From an uncultured Porphyromonadaceae bacterium (GTDB lineage: Bacteria > Bacteroidota > Bacteroidia > Bacteroidales > Muribaculaceae): a stretch of 64,000 bases of DNA. The first letter of the stretch is position 1. Every line of letters begins with the position of its first letter. The notes beneath the pieces were generated by a model. It was not told where the DNA came from, made no database searches, and was given only the letters and a program-made list of their open reading frames with translations. Shown here piece by piece: positions 1-8,413 of this stretch. Where the stretch lies: the NCBI GenBank assembly GCA_902495245.1, contig CABUWI010000009.1:56503-120502 (forward strand). Direction: 5' to 3'. Both the position numbers and the translations under genes were made by a program.

Positions 1-938
1 TGACTCCGGGCGCTACCTATACGCTCCAAAACATGCTGCTGGCAGAAGAAACTTCCGTAACGGCAGATTCAGACGGCAATTTTGTTTACTGGCTCGTCGG
101 CGACCAGACCTTCAAGGAGCTCATCGGCAACCGCTGCATTGTCAGTGCAACCGTCAGCACGCCGTATGCAGGAGCCGTAACCGGTGCCGGATTCTATGAG
201 GTCGGCGAACAGGTCGAGCTGAAATATGTGCGCGCCTCCGGCAGCATATATGACTTCGACGACTGGAGCAACGGCTCGACCGACAATCCCACCACCATCA
301 CCGTCAGCGAAGACATGACCATCACGGCCAACGTGTCGCCGAAAGTCGACCTGATGTGGCGCTCACGCCCCGTCAACGGCTCGGAGACCGAATGCTACGT
401 CGACGGTTTTGAAGGCATGGAGTTCACCGGGACGACGCTCTCTCTGCCCGAATCGTTCGAAATTGACGGCAAGACCTACACAACCGTTTCGCTGGGCGAG
501 CCTCAGGACGGCATGTTCCACGCGATGATGCACGGCGAAATAAACGAACTGATTCTGCCCGCAACCCTGACACAAATCTCCTCGCGGACTTTCAGCATGA
601 TGCACCTCAACAACGCCACGGTAACAGTCAACGCCGCCACGCCGCCCGCACTGATTGGCGACGCCACTGCATTCGACTACATTCCCGACGGCTGCACGCT
701 GAAAGTGCCCAAAGGCTCGGCCGAGGCCTACAAGGCCGCTCCCGGCTGGAAAGACTTCGATACGGTAGACGAGATGGACACAACCGGTCTCGGCGACGTT
801 GGCGCCGCTGACAACGAAGCGCCGGTCTACTACGACCTGCGCGGCGTCATAGTCGGCAGCGATATCCGCACCCTTGTCCCCGGCCTCTACATCGAACGCC
901 GCGGCACGTCGGTGAAGCGAATCCTCGTTGACCGCTGA
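1..938 (+). CDS. LRR/BspA-type cell-surface protein, 3' part only
   Basis: The frame is open from base 3, before the first visible Met at 33, so the true start lies left of the window. The visible part begins with a beta-rich module resembling divergent InlB B-repeats (about residues 45-115 of the visible chain, with a DDWSNGS-like core). A short LRR_5-like stretch follows, then the common closing motif of BspA-type proteins (VPKGSAEAYKAAPGWKDF). The last 40 residues (YYDLRGV...LVPGLYIERRG...KRILVDR) match the C-terminal tail found on many Bacteroidales surface proteins, often annotated as a type IX sorting domain. The same kind of tail ends the LRR proteins at 53445 and 56081. The likely role is surface adhesion or ligand binding; the ligand is unknown. 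Confidence 0.75.
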   Translation, partial: TPGATYTLQNMLLAEETSVTADSDGNFVYWLVGDQTFKELIGNRCIVSATVSTPYAGAVTGAGFYEVGEQVELKYVRASGSIYDFDDWSNGSTDNPTTITVSEDMTITANVSPKVDLMWRSRPVNGSETECYVDGFEGMEFTGTTLSLPESFEIDGKTYTTVSLGEPQDGMFHAMMHGEINELILPATLTQISSRTFSMMHLNNATVTVNAATPPALIGDATAFDYIPDGCTLKVPKGSAEAYKAAPGWKDFDTVDEMDTTGLGDVGAADNEAPVYYDLRGVIVGSDIRTLVPGLYIERRGTSVKRILVDR

Positions 939-960
939 CCTCCCCACCCCCATTATCAAC

Positions 961-995
961 GAGGCCGCGCCCACTCAGGCGCGGCCTCGCTATTA
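961..995 (+). terminator. Rho-independent terminator after the surface protein gene
   Basis: Perfect 10-bp stem GAGGCCGCGC (961-970) with GCGCGGCCTC (979-988) and an 8-nt loop, followed by a T-rich stretch. It begins 22 nt after the stop codon at 938. Confidence 0.8.
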
Positions 996-1020
996 TTTCA
1001 GCATAAATCCCCAAATCCAA

Positions 1021-1116
1021 TGTAGGGACGCACGGCTCGTGCGTCCGCTTTGCGGAATGCATAAATTGCTGCATTATTGGCCGTTATCGCGGACGCACGA
1101 ACCGTGCGTCCCTACA
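1021..1116. repeat. Dispersed palindromic element, copy A
   Basis: Two 28-bp arms (1021-1048 and 1089-1116) are inverted copies with one mismatch, around a 40-nt spacer. Each arm is itself a hairpin: GGACGCACG and CGTGCGTCC around a 3-nt loop (GCT on the left, AAC on the right). The outer ends read TGTAGGG and CCCTACA. The spacer contains TAAATTGCTGCATTATTGGC, alignable to the core of copies C (52790) and D (55965). The copy lies between the convergent 3' ends of the surface gene and nhaA. Function unknown. Confidence 0.9.
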
Positions 1117-1163
1117 GAATTTACGAAACCGGTCGCCACCAACGGATCGGGCTAAAAATTGAT

Positions 1164-1193
1164 TGTGGGAGGGCTTTCGCAAGCTCTCCCACA
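1164..1193 (-). terminator. Hairpin, probable terminator for nhaA/lepA
   Basis: A 13-bp stem (1164-1176 with 1181-1193, one G-T pair) with a TCGC loop. Read on the minus strand it is followed by a T run (ATTTTTAGC), which suits termination of transcripts from nhaA, whose stop is 142 nt away. The remaining bases of this gap (1194-1334) show no ORF, RNA gene or repeat that I can support. Confidence 0.55.
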
Positions 1194-1334
1194 CGTTGTT
1201 TCCAAATAGGTACAATATTTAAGGTAAAAAAGATTGAATGATTTTCGTGTTGCAAAGTTCGGGGTTTTTATCTGCGCATGCAAATTTTTACGTATGTTTC
1301 ATAACATATCCCTGCAACATGCCTTTGCGGCGTG

Positions 1335-2741
1335 TCATTCGTTCTCTTTTGCCTGAGGGTCTTTTGGGGGCAGCGCGTAGTGTAGCCACACGTAGCCGAC
1401 AAGGCCCGAAATAATCGAGCCGACCACGATGCCGAGCTTGGCGTGATTGAGCAGGTCGAGCTGGGCGGCCGTGGGGAAGCTGAGCGTCGCGATGAACAGC
1501 GAGACGGTGAACCCGATGCCGCCGAGCATGCTCACGGCCGCGAGGCTGTTCCACGTGCTCCGTTCCGGCTTCGGCGCGAGATGCAGCTTGATGCAGAGCC
1601 ACGAGAAGCTGAAAATGCCGATGAACTTGCCGAAGAAGAGGCCGCACATGATTGCGAGCGACACGCCCTCGAACACCGACAGCGGCTCCATGTCGAGCAG
1701 GAAGATGCCGGCGTTGGCAAAGGCAAACAGAGGCACGATGAAATAGTTGACCACGGGCGTGAGGTCATCTTCGAGCGACTGCAGGGGCGAGATCACCTTG
1801 TCGCTCGACGATTCCACCTCCTTGAGCCAGTTCATCTGCTCCTTGTTGAGAATCGACTTGCGGTTGAGCTCTTCGTCGTCTTCGCTGCGGAAGTTGGCCA
1901 TGGCGTCGCGAATCTTGCGGATATAGCTCACGGGCGCATAGACCGGCTTGGCCGGCACGCAGAAGGCCACGAGCACGCCGGCAATTGTCGGGTGAATGCC
2001 CGAGTTGAGGAAGAGGAACCAGACGGCAACGCCGATGAGAATATAGAACGCCTTGGTCTGAATCTGGAATTTGCCGCCGAGCCAGAGAATGGCCAGCAGA
2101 AGCGCCGCCCACGCCAGCAGCGAGAGCTGGAGGTCGGTCGAGTAGAATGCGGCGATGACCACGATGCCGCCGATGTCATCGACCACGGCCAGCGTGGTCA
2201 GGAAAATCTTGAGCGAGATGGGCACGCGGCTGCCGAGCATGGCCAGCACGCCGAGCGAGAAGGCGATGTCGGTGGCCATCGGAATGGCCGCGCCGCCGCT
2301 GAAGTCCGTGCCGCGGCTCATCAGCCAGAAAATAACCACGGGCACGAGCATGCCGCCGCACGCGCCGACAATCGGCAGCAGCGCCTGGCGGAAGCTCGAC
2401 AGCTCGCCAACGAGCACCTCGCGCTTGATTTCAAGGCCGATGGTGAAGAAGAACACGGCCATGAGGGCGTCGTTGATGAACGCACCCAGATTCATCGGTT
2501 CGCCGTGGTGGCTGAACAGGTTGAAACTGCCCACCTGCAGGCGCACCTCCTGGGTCCAGAAGTCAAGATAGGCCTGATTGATGCCGGGAATGTTGGCCAC
2601 GATGAGCGCCAGCACCGTTGCGAGAATCAAGATGTTGCCGCCCGTTGCATGGCGCGAAATGGCCTGCCGCGCCGCATAGAAGACGCGGTGCGGCATATTG
2701 TCGATGTCCGGACGCTCCGGTCCGCGATTTTCGTCAGTCAT
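1335..2741 (-). CDS. nhaA: Na+/H+ antiporter NhaA
   Basis: Inner-membrane antiporter that exports Na+ in exchange for H+. The 468-residue product shows the NhaA signatures: IGLEIKREVLVGEL around residues 101-114, ATDIAFSLG at 157 with Asp158, and AVVDDIGGI with the adjacent Asp188-Asp189 pair that corresponds to the ion-binding aspartates of the family. It is longer than the roughly 390-residue E. coli protein because of a hydrophilic insert (about residues 270-320) between membrane segments. The gene starts 15 nt after the lepA stop, so the two are probably co-transcribed. Confidence 0.96.
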   Translation of the reverse strand: MTDENRGPERPDIDNMPHRVFYAARQAISRHATGGNILILATVLALIVANIPGINQAYLDFWTQEVRLQVGSFNLFSHHGEPMNLGAFINDALMAVFFFTIGLEIKREVLVGELSSFRQALLPIVGACGGMLVPVVIFWLMSRGTDFSGGAAIPMATDIAFSLGVLAMLGSRVPISLKIFLTTLAVVDDIGGIVVIAAFYSTDLQLSLLAWAALLLAILWLGGKFQIQTKAFYILIGVAVWFLFLNSGIHPTIAGVLVAFCVPAKPVYAPVSYIRKIRDAMANFRSEDDEELNRKSILNKEQMNWLKEVESSSDKVISPLQSLEDDLTPVVNYFIVPLFAFANAGIFLLDMEPLSVFEGVSLAIMCGLFFGKFIGIFSFSWLCIKLHLAPKPERSTWNSLAAVSMLGGIGFTVSLFIATLSFPTAAQLDLLNHAKLGIVVGSIISGLVGYVWLHYALPPKDPQAKENE

Positions 2742-2756
2742 TTTCTCAAATTTCGG

Positions 2757-4544
2757 TTAGTCGAGTTTGAGCACGGCGAGGAAGGCCTTCTGCGGCACCT
2801 CGACCGAGCCAATCTGTTTCATGCGCTTTTTGCCCTTTTTCTGCTTTTCGAGCAGTTTGCGCTTACGCGAGATGTCGCCGCCGTAGCACTTTGCGGTTAC
2901 GTCCTTGCGCACGGCCTTGATGGTTTCGCGGGCAATGATTTTGGCGCCGATGGCGGCCTGAATCGCGATGTCGAACTGCTGGCGCGGAATCAGCTCCTTG
3001 AGCTTCTCGCACATGCGGCGCCCGAAGGTTACGGAGTTGTCCACGTGGGTCAGCGTCGACAGCGCGTCGACGCTCTCGCCGTTGAGCAGAATGTCGAGCT
3101 TGACGAGCTTGCTCTCGCGGAAGTCGTGAAGATGATAGTCAAACGAGGCATAGCCCTTCGAGATGGATTTGAGCTTGTCGTAGAAGTCGATGACGATTTC
3201 GCCCAGCGGCATGTCGAAAATCATCTCCATGCGGTTGCCCGAAATATATTCCTGCTTCACGAGCTCGCCGCGCTTGCTCAGACAGAGGGTCATGATGGGG
3301 CCGATGAAGTCGGCGGCGGTGATGACCGACGCGCGGATATACGGCTCCTCGATGTGGTCGATGAGCGTCGGGTCGGGCAGGCCGGCGGGATTGTGCACCT
3401 CGGTCATGTTGCCCTTCTTGTCGAAGACGCGATAGCTCACGTTCGGCACGGTGGTTATCACGTTCATGTCGAACTCGCGGTCCAGTCGCTCCTGAATGAT
3501 TTCCATGTGGAGCAGCCCCAGGAAGCCGCAGCGGAAACCGAAGCCGAGGGCTACGGAGCTTTCGGGCTGGAACGTGAGCGAGGCGTCGTTGAGCTGAAGT
3601 TTCTCAAGGCTTGAGCGCAGGTTCTCGAAGTCTTCCGTCTCGATGGGATAAACGCCGGCAAAGACCATGGGCTTCACCTCCTCGAAGCCGTCGATGGCGG
3701 CCTCGCACGGGCGCTCCACATGGGTGATGGTGTCGCCCACCTTGACCTCCTTGCTCGTCTTGATGCCGGAAATGATGTAGCCCACGTTGCCGGCCGAGAT
3801 TTCGCGGCGCGACTCCATGTCCAGGCGCAGAATGCCGATTTCGTCGGCGTGATATTCCTTGCCGGTGCTGACAAACTTGACGAAGTCGCCGGTGCGCAGC
3901 GTGCCGTTCACCACCTTGTAGTAGGCTATGATGCCGCGGAAGGGGTTGAACACCGAGTCGAAAATCAGGGCCTGAAGCGGCGCCTCGGGGTCGCCCTCGG
4001 GCGCGGGAATGCGTTCAATGATTGCGCGCAGAATCTCTTCGACGCCCATGCCCGTCTTGCCCGACGCGCGGATAATCTCTTCGGGCTTGCAGCCGAGAAG
4101 GTCGACGACCTGGTCAGACACTTCGTCGGGCTTGGCCGAGTCGAGGTCGCACTTGTTGAGCACCGGAATGATTTCGAGGTCATTGTCGATGGCCATGTAG
4201 AGGTTGGAGATTGTCTGCGCCTGAATGCCCTGCGAGGCGTCGACAATGAGCAGCGCGCCCTCGCAGGCGGCAATCGAGCGGCTCACCTCGTAGCTGAAGT
4301 CCACGTGTCCGGGAGTATCAATCAGGTTGAGCACGTATTTTTGGCCGTCAAGCTCATAGTCCATCTGAATTGCATGGCTCTTGATGGTGATTCCGCGCTC
4401 GCGTTCAAGGTCCATATCGTCGAGCACCTGAGCCTCCATGTCTTTCTGATTGACGGTGTGGGTAAACTCAAGCAGGCGGTCGGCAAGCGTGCTTTTGCCG
4501 TGGTCAATGTGCGCGATGATACAGAAATTCCGGATATTTTTCAT
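2757..4544 (-). CDS. lepA: Elongation factor 4 (LepA), translational GTPase
   Basis: Ribosome-associated GTPase of the EF-G-like family that acts on elongating or initiating ribosomes. The 595-residue product is full length. The N-terminal G domain carries AHIDHGKST (G1), RERGITIKS (switch region), DTPGHVDF (G3) and NKCD (G4). The C-terminal LepA-specific domain is present, with the conserved KGYASFDY segment and the basic tail RKRKLLEKQKKGKKRMK. The start is fixed by the conserved MKNIRNFCIIAHIDHG. A TAACTTTG box lies 34 nt upstream. nhaA follows 15 nt downstream. Confidence 0.98.
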   Translation of the reverse strand: MKNIRNFCIIAHIDHGKSTLADRLLEFTHTVNQKDMEAQVLDDMDLERERGITIKSHAIQMDYELDGQKYVLNLIDTPGHVDFSYEVSRSIAACEGALLIVDASQGIQAQTISNLYMAIDNDLEIIPVLNKCDLDSAKPDEVSDQVVDLLGCKPEEIIRASGKTGMGVEEILRAIIERIPAPEGDPEAPLQALIFDSVFNPFRGIIAYYKVVNGTLRTGDFVKFVSTGKEYHADEIGILRLDMESRREISAGNVGYIISGIKTSKEVKVGDTITHVERPCEAAIDGFEEVKPMVFAGVYPIETEDFENLRSSLEKLQLNDASLTFQPESSVALGFGFRCGFLGLLHMEIIQERLDREFDMNVITTVPNVSYRVFDKKGNMTEVHNPAGLPDPTLIDHIEEPYIRASVITAADFIGPIMTLCLSKRGELVKQEYISGNRMEMIFDMPLGEIVIDFYDKLKSISKGYASFDYHLHDFRESKLVKLDILLNGESVDALSTLTHVDNSVTFGRRMCEKLKELIPRQQFDIAIQAAIGAKIIARETIKAVRKDVTAKCYGGDISRKRKLLEKQKKGKKRMKQIGSVEVPQKAFLAVLKLD

Positions 4545-4578
4545 TCTGTCAATATATTTTCTATAGGATTTCGGAGTG

Positions 4579-4586
4579 CAAAGTTA
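4579..4586 (-). promoter_or_regulatory. -7 promoter box for lepA
   Basis: TAACTTTG on the minus strand, matching the Bacteroidetes TAnnTTTG consensus, 34 nt before the lepA ATG and downstream of cydB. Confidence 0.7.
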
Positions 4587-4607
4587 CGAAATTTCACTCA
4601 AAATCCC

Positions 4608-5744
4608 TCAATATTCATCGCCGTCGTTCAGATTCTCAACCGACAGCGGCTTGCGCCCCATGCGCCACCACACGTAAGCGATGTAGGCCACTACGAACGG
4701 AATCACCACCGACACCCAACTCATCACCTTCAGCGTGAATTCGGACGACGAACTGTTGGCCAGCGTCAGCGACGACTGCATGTCGGTCAGGCTCGGATAG
4801 TAGCTCGTGCCGCCGTAGCCGATGACCCAGAATAGGCTCATCACGACGAGCACCGTGCCGATGCCGATATACCACGACCCGTGGGCGAACGTCGAGCGGA
4901 TCAGCACGCCCATCAGTCCCCAGAGCACGAGAATCACGCCGACAATCAGCGCCAGCGAGGCCCACCACATGTCGGTGAAGTTCTTCAGATAGCCGTAGGC
5001 CACCTCCGAAATCTCGCCCTGCGCGTCGGCAACATAGGCCGGCGCCATGAGCATCACAACGAGGAATGTCAGGAACAGCGGCACGAAAAACAGAGCGCTC
5101 ACAAGCACGTGGCGCGTCAGCTTGCGGCGCAGCTCGGCGTCGCCCGAGGTGTTGTCGAGCATGTAGACGGCGCCCTCGATGCGCGCAAGCATCAGAATGA
5201 CCAGCCCTAACAGCAGGCAGCGCCAGTCGGCAATGGCCTCCAGGCCGTGGAACGGCGTGGACCAGGTTGAAATCACCGGGTTCTGCGGGTCGAGAATGCT
5301 CGCGCGGTTAACGGTGAATTGTGCGCCGAAAATCATGGTGCCCACGGCCACTCCGAGCAGCACACACCCCAGACACCCGTTCAGAAACAGCAGCACATCG
5401 TAGGTGCGCGTGCCGTAGAGGTTGCCGCTCTTGCGCCGGAACTCATAGCTGAACGCCTGCACAACGAACGAGAACAGAATCAGCATCCAAAGCCAGTAGG
5501 CGCCGCCGAAGCTCGTTGAATAAAACAGCGGAAACGAAGCGAAGAACGCGCCGCCGAACACGACGAGAGTCGTGAACGTCAGTTCCCACTTGCGGCCGAG
5601 GGCGTTGACCATGAGCCGCCGGTCTGACTCGCGGCTGATGCCGAGCAACATGGTCTGGCCACCCTGCACGAAGAGCAGGAACACCAACAGTCCGCCGAGA
5701 AGCGAAATCAGAAACCACCAGTAATTCTGAAGCGAGGTAATCAT
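4608..5744 (-). CDS. cydB: Cytochrome bd ubiquinol oxidase subunit II
   Basis: Second membrane subunit of the cytochrome bd terminal oxidase, which oxidises quinol (here probably menaquinol) and reduces O2 at low oxygen tension. The 378-residue product is highly hydrophobic with at least eight membrane spans and the family's N-terminal WWFLISLLGGLLVFLLFVQGGQTM. The internal PFHGLEAI-type region is also present. It starts one base after the cydA stop, so the two are translationally coupled. No separate CydX-like ORF is visible after cydB. Confidence 0.96.
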   Translation of the reverse strand: MITSLQNYWWFLISLLGGLLVFLLFVQGGQTMLLGISRESDRRLMVNALGRKWELTFTTLVVFGGAFFASFPLFYSTSFGGAYWLWMLILFSFVVQAFSYEFRRKSGNLYGTRTYDVLLFLNGCLGCVLLGVAVGTMIFGAQFTVNRASILDPQNPVISTWSTPFHGLEAIADWRCLLLGLVILMLARIEGAVYMLDNTSGDAELRRKLTRHVLVSALFFVPLFLTFLVVMLMAPAYVADAQGEISEVAYGYLKNFTDMWWASLALIVGVILVLWGLMGVLIRSTFAHGSWYIGIGTVLVVMSLFWVIGYGGTSYYPSLTDMQSSLTLANSSSSEFTLKVMSWVSVVIPFVVAYIAYVWWRMGRKPLSVENLNDGDEY

Positions 5745-5745
5745 C

Positions 5746-7266
5746 TTAGTTCTTTTTATGGATTTGACGGAGCATGATTGACATTTCGGCGAGCAGAAGC
5801 AGCGTGAACACTCCGGCGAAGAGCCAGAATGTCAGACGCACGCTCGACGCCTCGAGGGCCGAGATGGCCGCGCGGGTGGGCATGATGTCCTGAATCACCC
5901 ACGGCTGACGGCCCACTTCGGCGCACACCCAGCCGGCCTGTGAGCAGACCCACACGGCCACAATCGAGAGCATACCTGCCCACGACGCCCAAAGCGACGA
6001 CAGCCGCCGCGGGGCGCGATAGGCCAGCGCCAGGGCCACGATGTAGAACAGCACCAGATAGCCGCCCACAAGCACCATGATGTGGAACGCATAGAAGGTC
6101 AGCGCCACCGGAGGCACCAGCTCGGAGGGGGTGTCGTAGTAGCCGTAGCCGAAGAAGGGATAGTCGGCGCGGAAGGCTTCGAGAGTGGCGGGGTCTTTCG
6201 TGACGCCGTATTCGGCCAGCAGCTGGCGGGCGTTGGCGCCGCGCTCGATGCGCTCGGCATAGCTAACGGTGTTGACCTCGCGGCCGTCAATTTCGTCGCG
6301 GCCGTCGACAATGTCATAGATGCCGGGAATGTAGGCCTCGGAGTCGCCGCGCGCAATCCGGGACAGCATGCCGGGCATGCCGATTTTGAACCGGTAGGGC
6401 TCGGCGTCGTTGTCAAACTCCTTCTCGGGATTGAGAATGCCGAAGGCCACCAGCTCGGTGTTGCGGCCGCCCTCCCACAGGCCCTCCATTGCGGCGAGTT
6501 TCATCGGCTGCGTGCGCCCTACGTCGACGGCCGAGCCGTGGCCCGACATGCAGGTCATCAGAATGCCGACAAGGCCCACCCAGCCGGCCACCTTGACCGA
6601 GCCGATGCCCTCGGGCGTAGTGGAGCGGCGCCGGGCCATCATGTAGCAGCTCACGCCGATGACGAACACACCGGCCAGCGCCCAGCCCGACATGACGGCA
6701 TGAAGCAGCTTGTTGAGCGCCACGGGCGAGAGCGCCACGGCCCAGAAGTCGGTCATTTCGTTGCGCATCGTGTCGGGGTTGAATGTCATGCCGACGGGAT
6801 ATTGCATCCAGGCGTTGGCCACGAGAATCCACAGCGCCGAAACCGACGCGCCGATGGCCGTGAGCCACGTCGCCGTCAGGTGGAAGCGGCGCCCGACGTG
6901 GTTCCACCCCAACACCATCACCACCACGAACGTCGATTCGAGGAAGAAGGCAAACAGCCCCTCGATTGCCAGCGGGGCGCCGAAAATGTCGCCCACGAAC
7001 CAGGAGTAGTTGCTCCAGTTCGTGCCGAACTCAAATTCGAGAATAATGCCCGTGGCCACACCGCAGACAAAGTTGACGGCAAACAGCTTGGTCCAGAAAC
7101 GCGCCGCCTTGAGCATGGTTTCCGACCCGCGGCTCAGGGCCAGGGTCTCCATGACGGCTACAATCACCGACAGCCCCAGCGTCAGGGGCACGAACAGCCA
7201 GTGATACATGGCCGTCAGGGCGAACTGCCAGCGCGACCAGTCTACAACAGAAATTAAATCGGGCAT
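5746..7266 (-). CDS. cydA: Cytochrome bd ubiquinol oxidase subunit I
   Basis: Quinol-oxidising, haem-bearing subunit of cytochrome bd oxidase in the inner membrane. The 506-residue product keeps the N-terminal ALTAMYHWLFVPLTLGL with a candidate haem ligand at His22. It also has the GRQPWVIQDIMPT signature near residue 450 and the family motifs around MKLAAMEGLWEG. The product is upstream of and coupled to cydB, and downstream of a small DUF4492 gene that is a typical Bacteroidetes partner. In an anaerobe such as this the enzyme is normally used for oxygen scavenging or nanaerobic respiration (family knowledge, not visible here). Confidence 0.97.
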   Translation of the reverse strand: MPDLISVVDWSRWQFALTAMYHWLFVPLTLGLSVIVAVMETLALSRGSETMLKAARFWTKLFAVNFVCGVATGIILEFEFGTNWSNYSWFVGDIFGAPLAIEGLFAFFLESTFVVVMVLGWNHVGRRFHLTATWLTAIGASVSALWILVANAWMQYPVGMTFNPDTMRNEMTDFWAVALSPVALNKLLHAVMSGWALAGVFVIGVSCYMMARRRSTTPEGIGSVKVAGWVGLVGILMTCMSGHGSAVDVGRTQPMKLAAMEGLWEGGRNTELVAFGILNPEKEFDNDAEPYRFKIGMPGMLSRIARGDSEAYIPGIYDIVDGRDEIDGREVNTVSYAERIERGANARQLLAEYGVTKDPATLEAFRADYPFFGYGYYDTPSELVPPVALTFYAFHIMVLVGGYLVLFYIVALALAYRAPRRLSSLWASWAGMLSIVAVWVCSQAGWVCAEVGRQPWVIQDIMPTRAAISALEASSVRLTFWLFAGVFTLLLLAEMSIMLRQIHKKN

Positions 7267-7325
7267 TGTTTCAATGAAGATTTTTGGTTATGATTTGGTT
7301 ATGATTTCAAAAAACGTGTCGGCTC

Positions 7326-7553
7326 TCATAACCGAGGGGGCGACGTCAGCGCGCTCCTGACGGCATCGGCGCGCTCGGCATCGGTGGCATAGTCGCGCTC
7401 AAGCCTGTCAGGAAAAAACAGTATCTTGAACAGCACCAGCAGCACCGAAACCTTGAGCAGCAGCAACAGCCAGAGGCGCCGCCCCGTGGGCGAGGCCACG
7501 GAACTGCGCCAGGCGCCGGCATAGAAGCCGGCTATTTTTCGCATTACACCCAT
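7326..7553 (-). CDS. DUF4492 small membrane protein, cyd operon partner
   Basis: The 75-residue product (or 72 from Met4) has a single hydrophobic segment LWLLLLLKVSVLLVLFKILF followed by FPDRL, matching the DUF4492 pattern found immediately upstream of cydA in Bacteroidetes. Biochemical function is unknown to me; by size and position it could be an assembly or stability factor for the oxidase, analogous to CydX, but there is no sequence similarity to support homology. A TATATTTG box 22 nt upstream makes it the first gene of a DUF4492-cydA-cydB operon. Confidence 0.8.
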   Translation of the reverse strand: MGVMRKIAGFYAGAWRSSVASPTGRRLWLLLLLKVSVLLVLFKILFFPDRLERDYATDAERADAVRSALTSPPRL

Positions 7554-7575
7554 TGTCGGTTAATATAATATGGTG

Positions 7576-7583
7576 CAAATATA
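7576..7583 (-). promoter_or_regulatory. -7 promoter box for the DUF4492-cydAB operon
   Basis: TATATTTG on the minus strand, 22 nt before the first ATG of the operon; fits TAnnTTTG. Confidence 0.65.
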
Positions 7584-7604
7584 CGAAAATTTACAATATG
7601 TCGG

Positions 7605-8243
7605 TTACTTTTTATATTCAGGCAGCGGCGCGACGGGAAAACGCGAGAACAGAGTCTGCACGGCTTCGGCAATTTCCTGCAGATTGCGGTATTGCCCCAG
7701 GCCGTTGTCGATAATCGTGGCCACCGAGGCCGAGAACAGCGGCAGCTTCTCCTGAATGTTAACCATGTCGACCGTCAGCACGCCCTCCTTGTAGATGCCG
7801 GTAATTACCTGAGCGTTGGGGTTCCAGTAGTAATAGCGCGGATAGATGAAGCTCGGATAGAATCCGCCCCACGGGCCCGGGCCGGGGCCGAAACCGGGGC
7901 CCATAGGGCCGTTCGGTCCATAAGGACCGTAGGGATAGGCCGGCGCCGTGTCGATTTCGCGGTGAACGGTAACTGCAAAGTTTATCAGCAGCGGCGAAGA
8001 GGCGTCTTCGGTATATCCGCGCTCAACCATCTGCTCGCGAATGGCGGCCGCGATGTTATAATAAGTAACCATCTCCATGCCCGGAGGCAGCTGCCCGTCG
8101 TCGGGCGTTACGATGCGGAAGGTCTTGTAGTCGGCCAGGTCGGCGTTGTTGTAGGTCTCTGAATTAACCAGAGTGAACGGAGAGCACGCACTCAGCCCTG
8201 CGGCCACGGCCGCCAGGCAAATCAGCAGTTTTCGGTGTTTCAT
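7605..8243 (-). CDS. DUF4136-type lipoprotein
   Basis: The start at 8243 is chosen because it gives a clean lipoprotein signal: MKHRK, a hydrophobic core, then the lipobox LSAC with Cys about 20 residues in; the in-frame upstream Met adds seven residues and spoils the signal. The mature part (VNSETYNNADLADYKTFRIVTP...AAAIREQMVERGYTE) fits DUF4136, predicted periplasmic or outer-membrane lipoproteins of unknown function. A Gly/Pro/Tyr-rich low-complexity stretch (about residues 108-140, PYGPYGPNGPMGPGFGPGPG) interrupts the domain. It is divergent from the HtrA gene, with 170 bp between the starts. Confidence 0.75.
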   Translation of the reverse strand: MKHRKLLICLAAVAAGLSACSPFTLVNSETYNNADLADYKTFRIVTPDDGQLPPGMEMVTYYNIAAAIREQMVERGYTEDASSPLLINFAVTVHREIDTAPAYPYGPYGPNGPMGPGFGPGPGPWGGFYPSFIYPRYYYWNPNAQVITGIYKEGVLTVDMVNIQEKLPLFSASVATIIDNGLGQYRNLQEIAEAVQTLFSRFPVAPLPEYKK

Positions 8244-8374
8244 AGTTTGTCGGGTTTTTAACAATTATATGACTATAACACCGCCGACCCCGTCGTCGTT
8301 CACAAATTTTAAGCAAACCAATATTAAATAACTTAAATCGCGTTAAGTCGCTTGCACATAACGCCGCACAGTGT

Positions 8375-8382
8375 TAATTTTG
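8375..8382 (+). promoter_or_regulatory. -7 promoter box for the HtrA gene
   Basis: TAATTTTG, fitting TAnnTTTG, 31 nt before the ATG at 8414. The rest of the divergent gap (8244-8374) shows no RNA gene or clear operator. Confidence 0.6.
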
Positions 8383-8413
8383 CAATCGTTAAACCAACCG
8401 TAATCACACAACT

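Noticed and set aside
1443..3614. 723-codon plus-strand open frame opposite nhaA and lepA
   Set aside because: It spans two recognised genes and their intergenic gap on the other strand, with no domain of its own.
6082..7257. 391-codon plus-strand frame opposite cydA
   Set aside because: His/Arg/Gly-rich shadow of cydA; no recognisable protein features.
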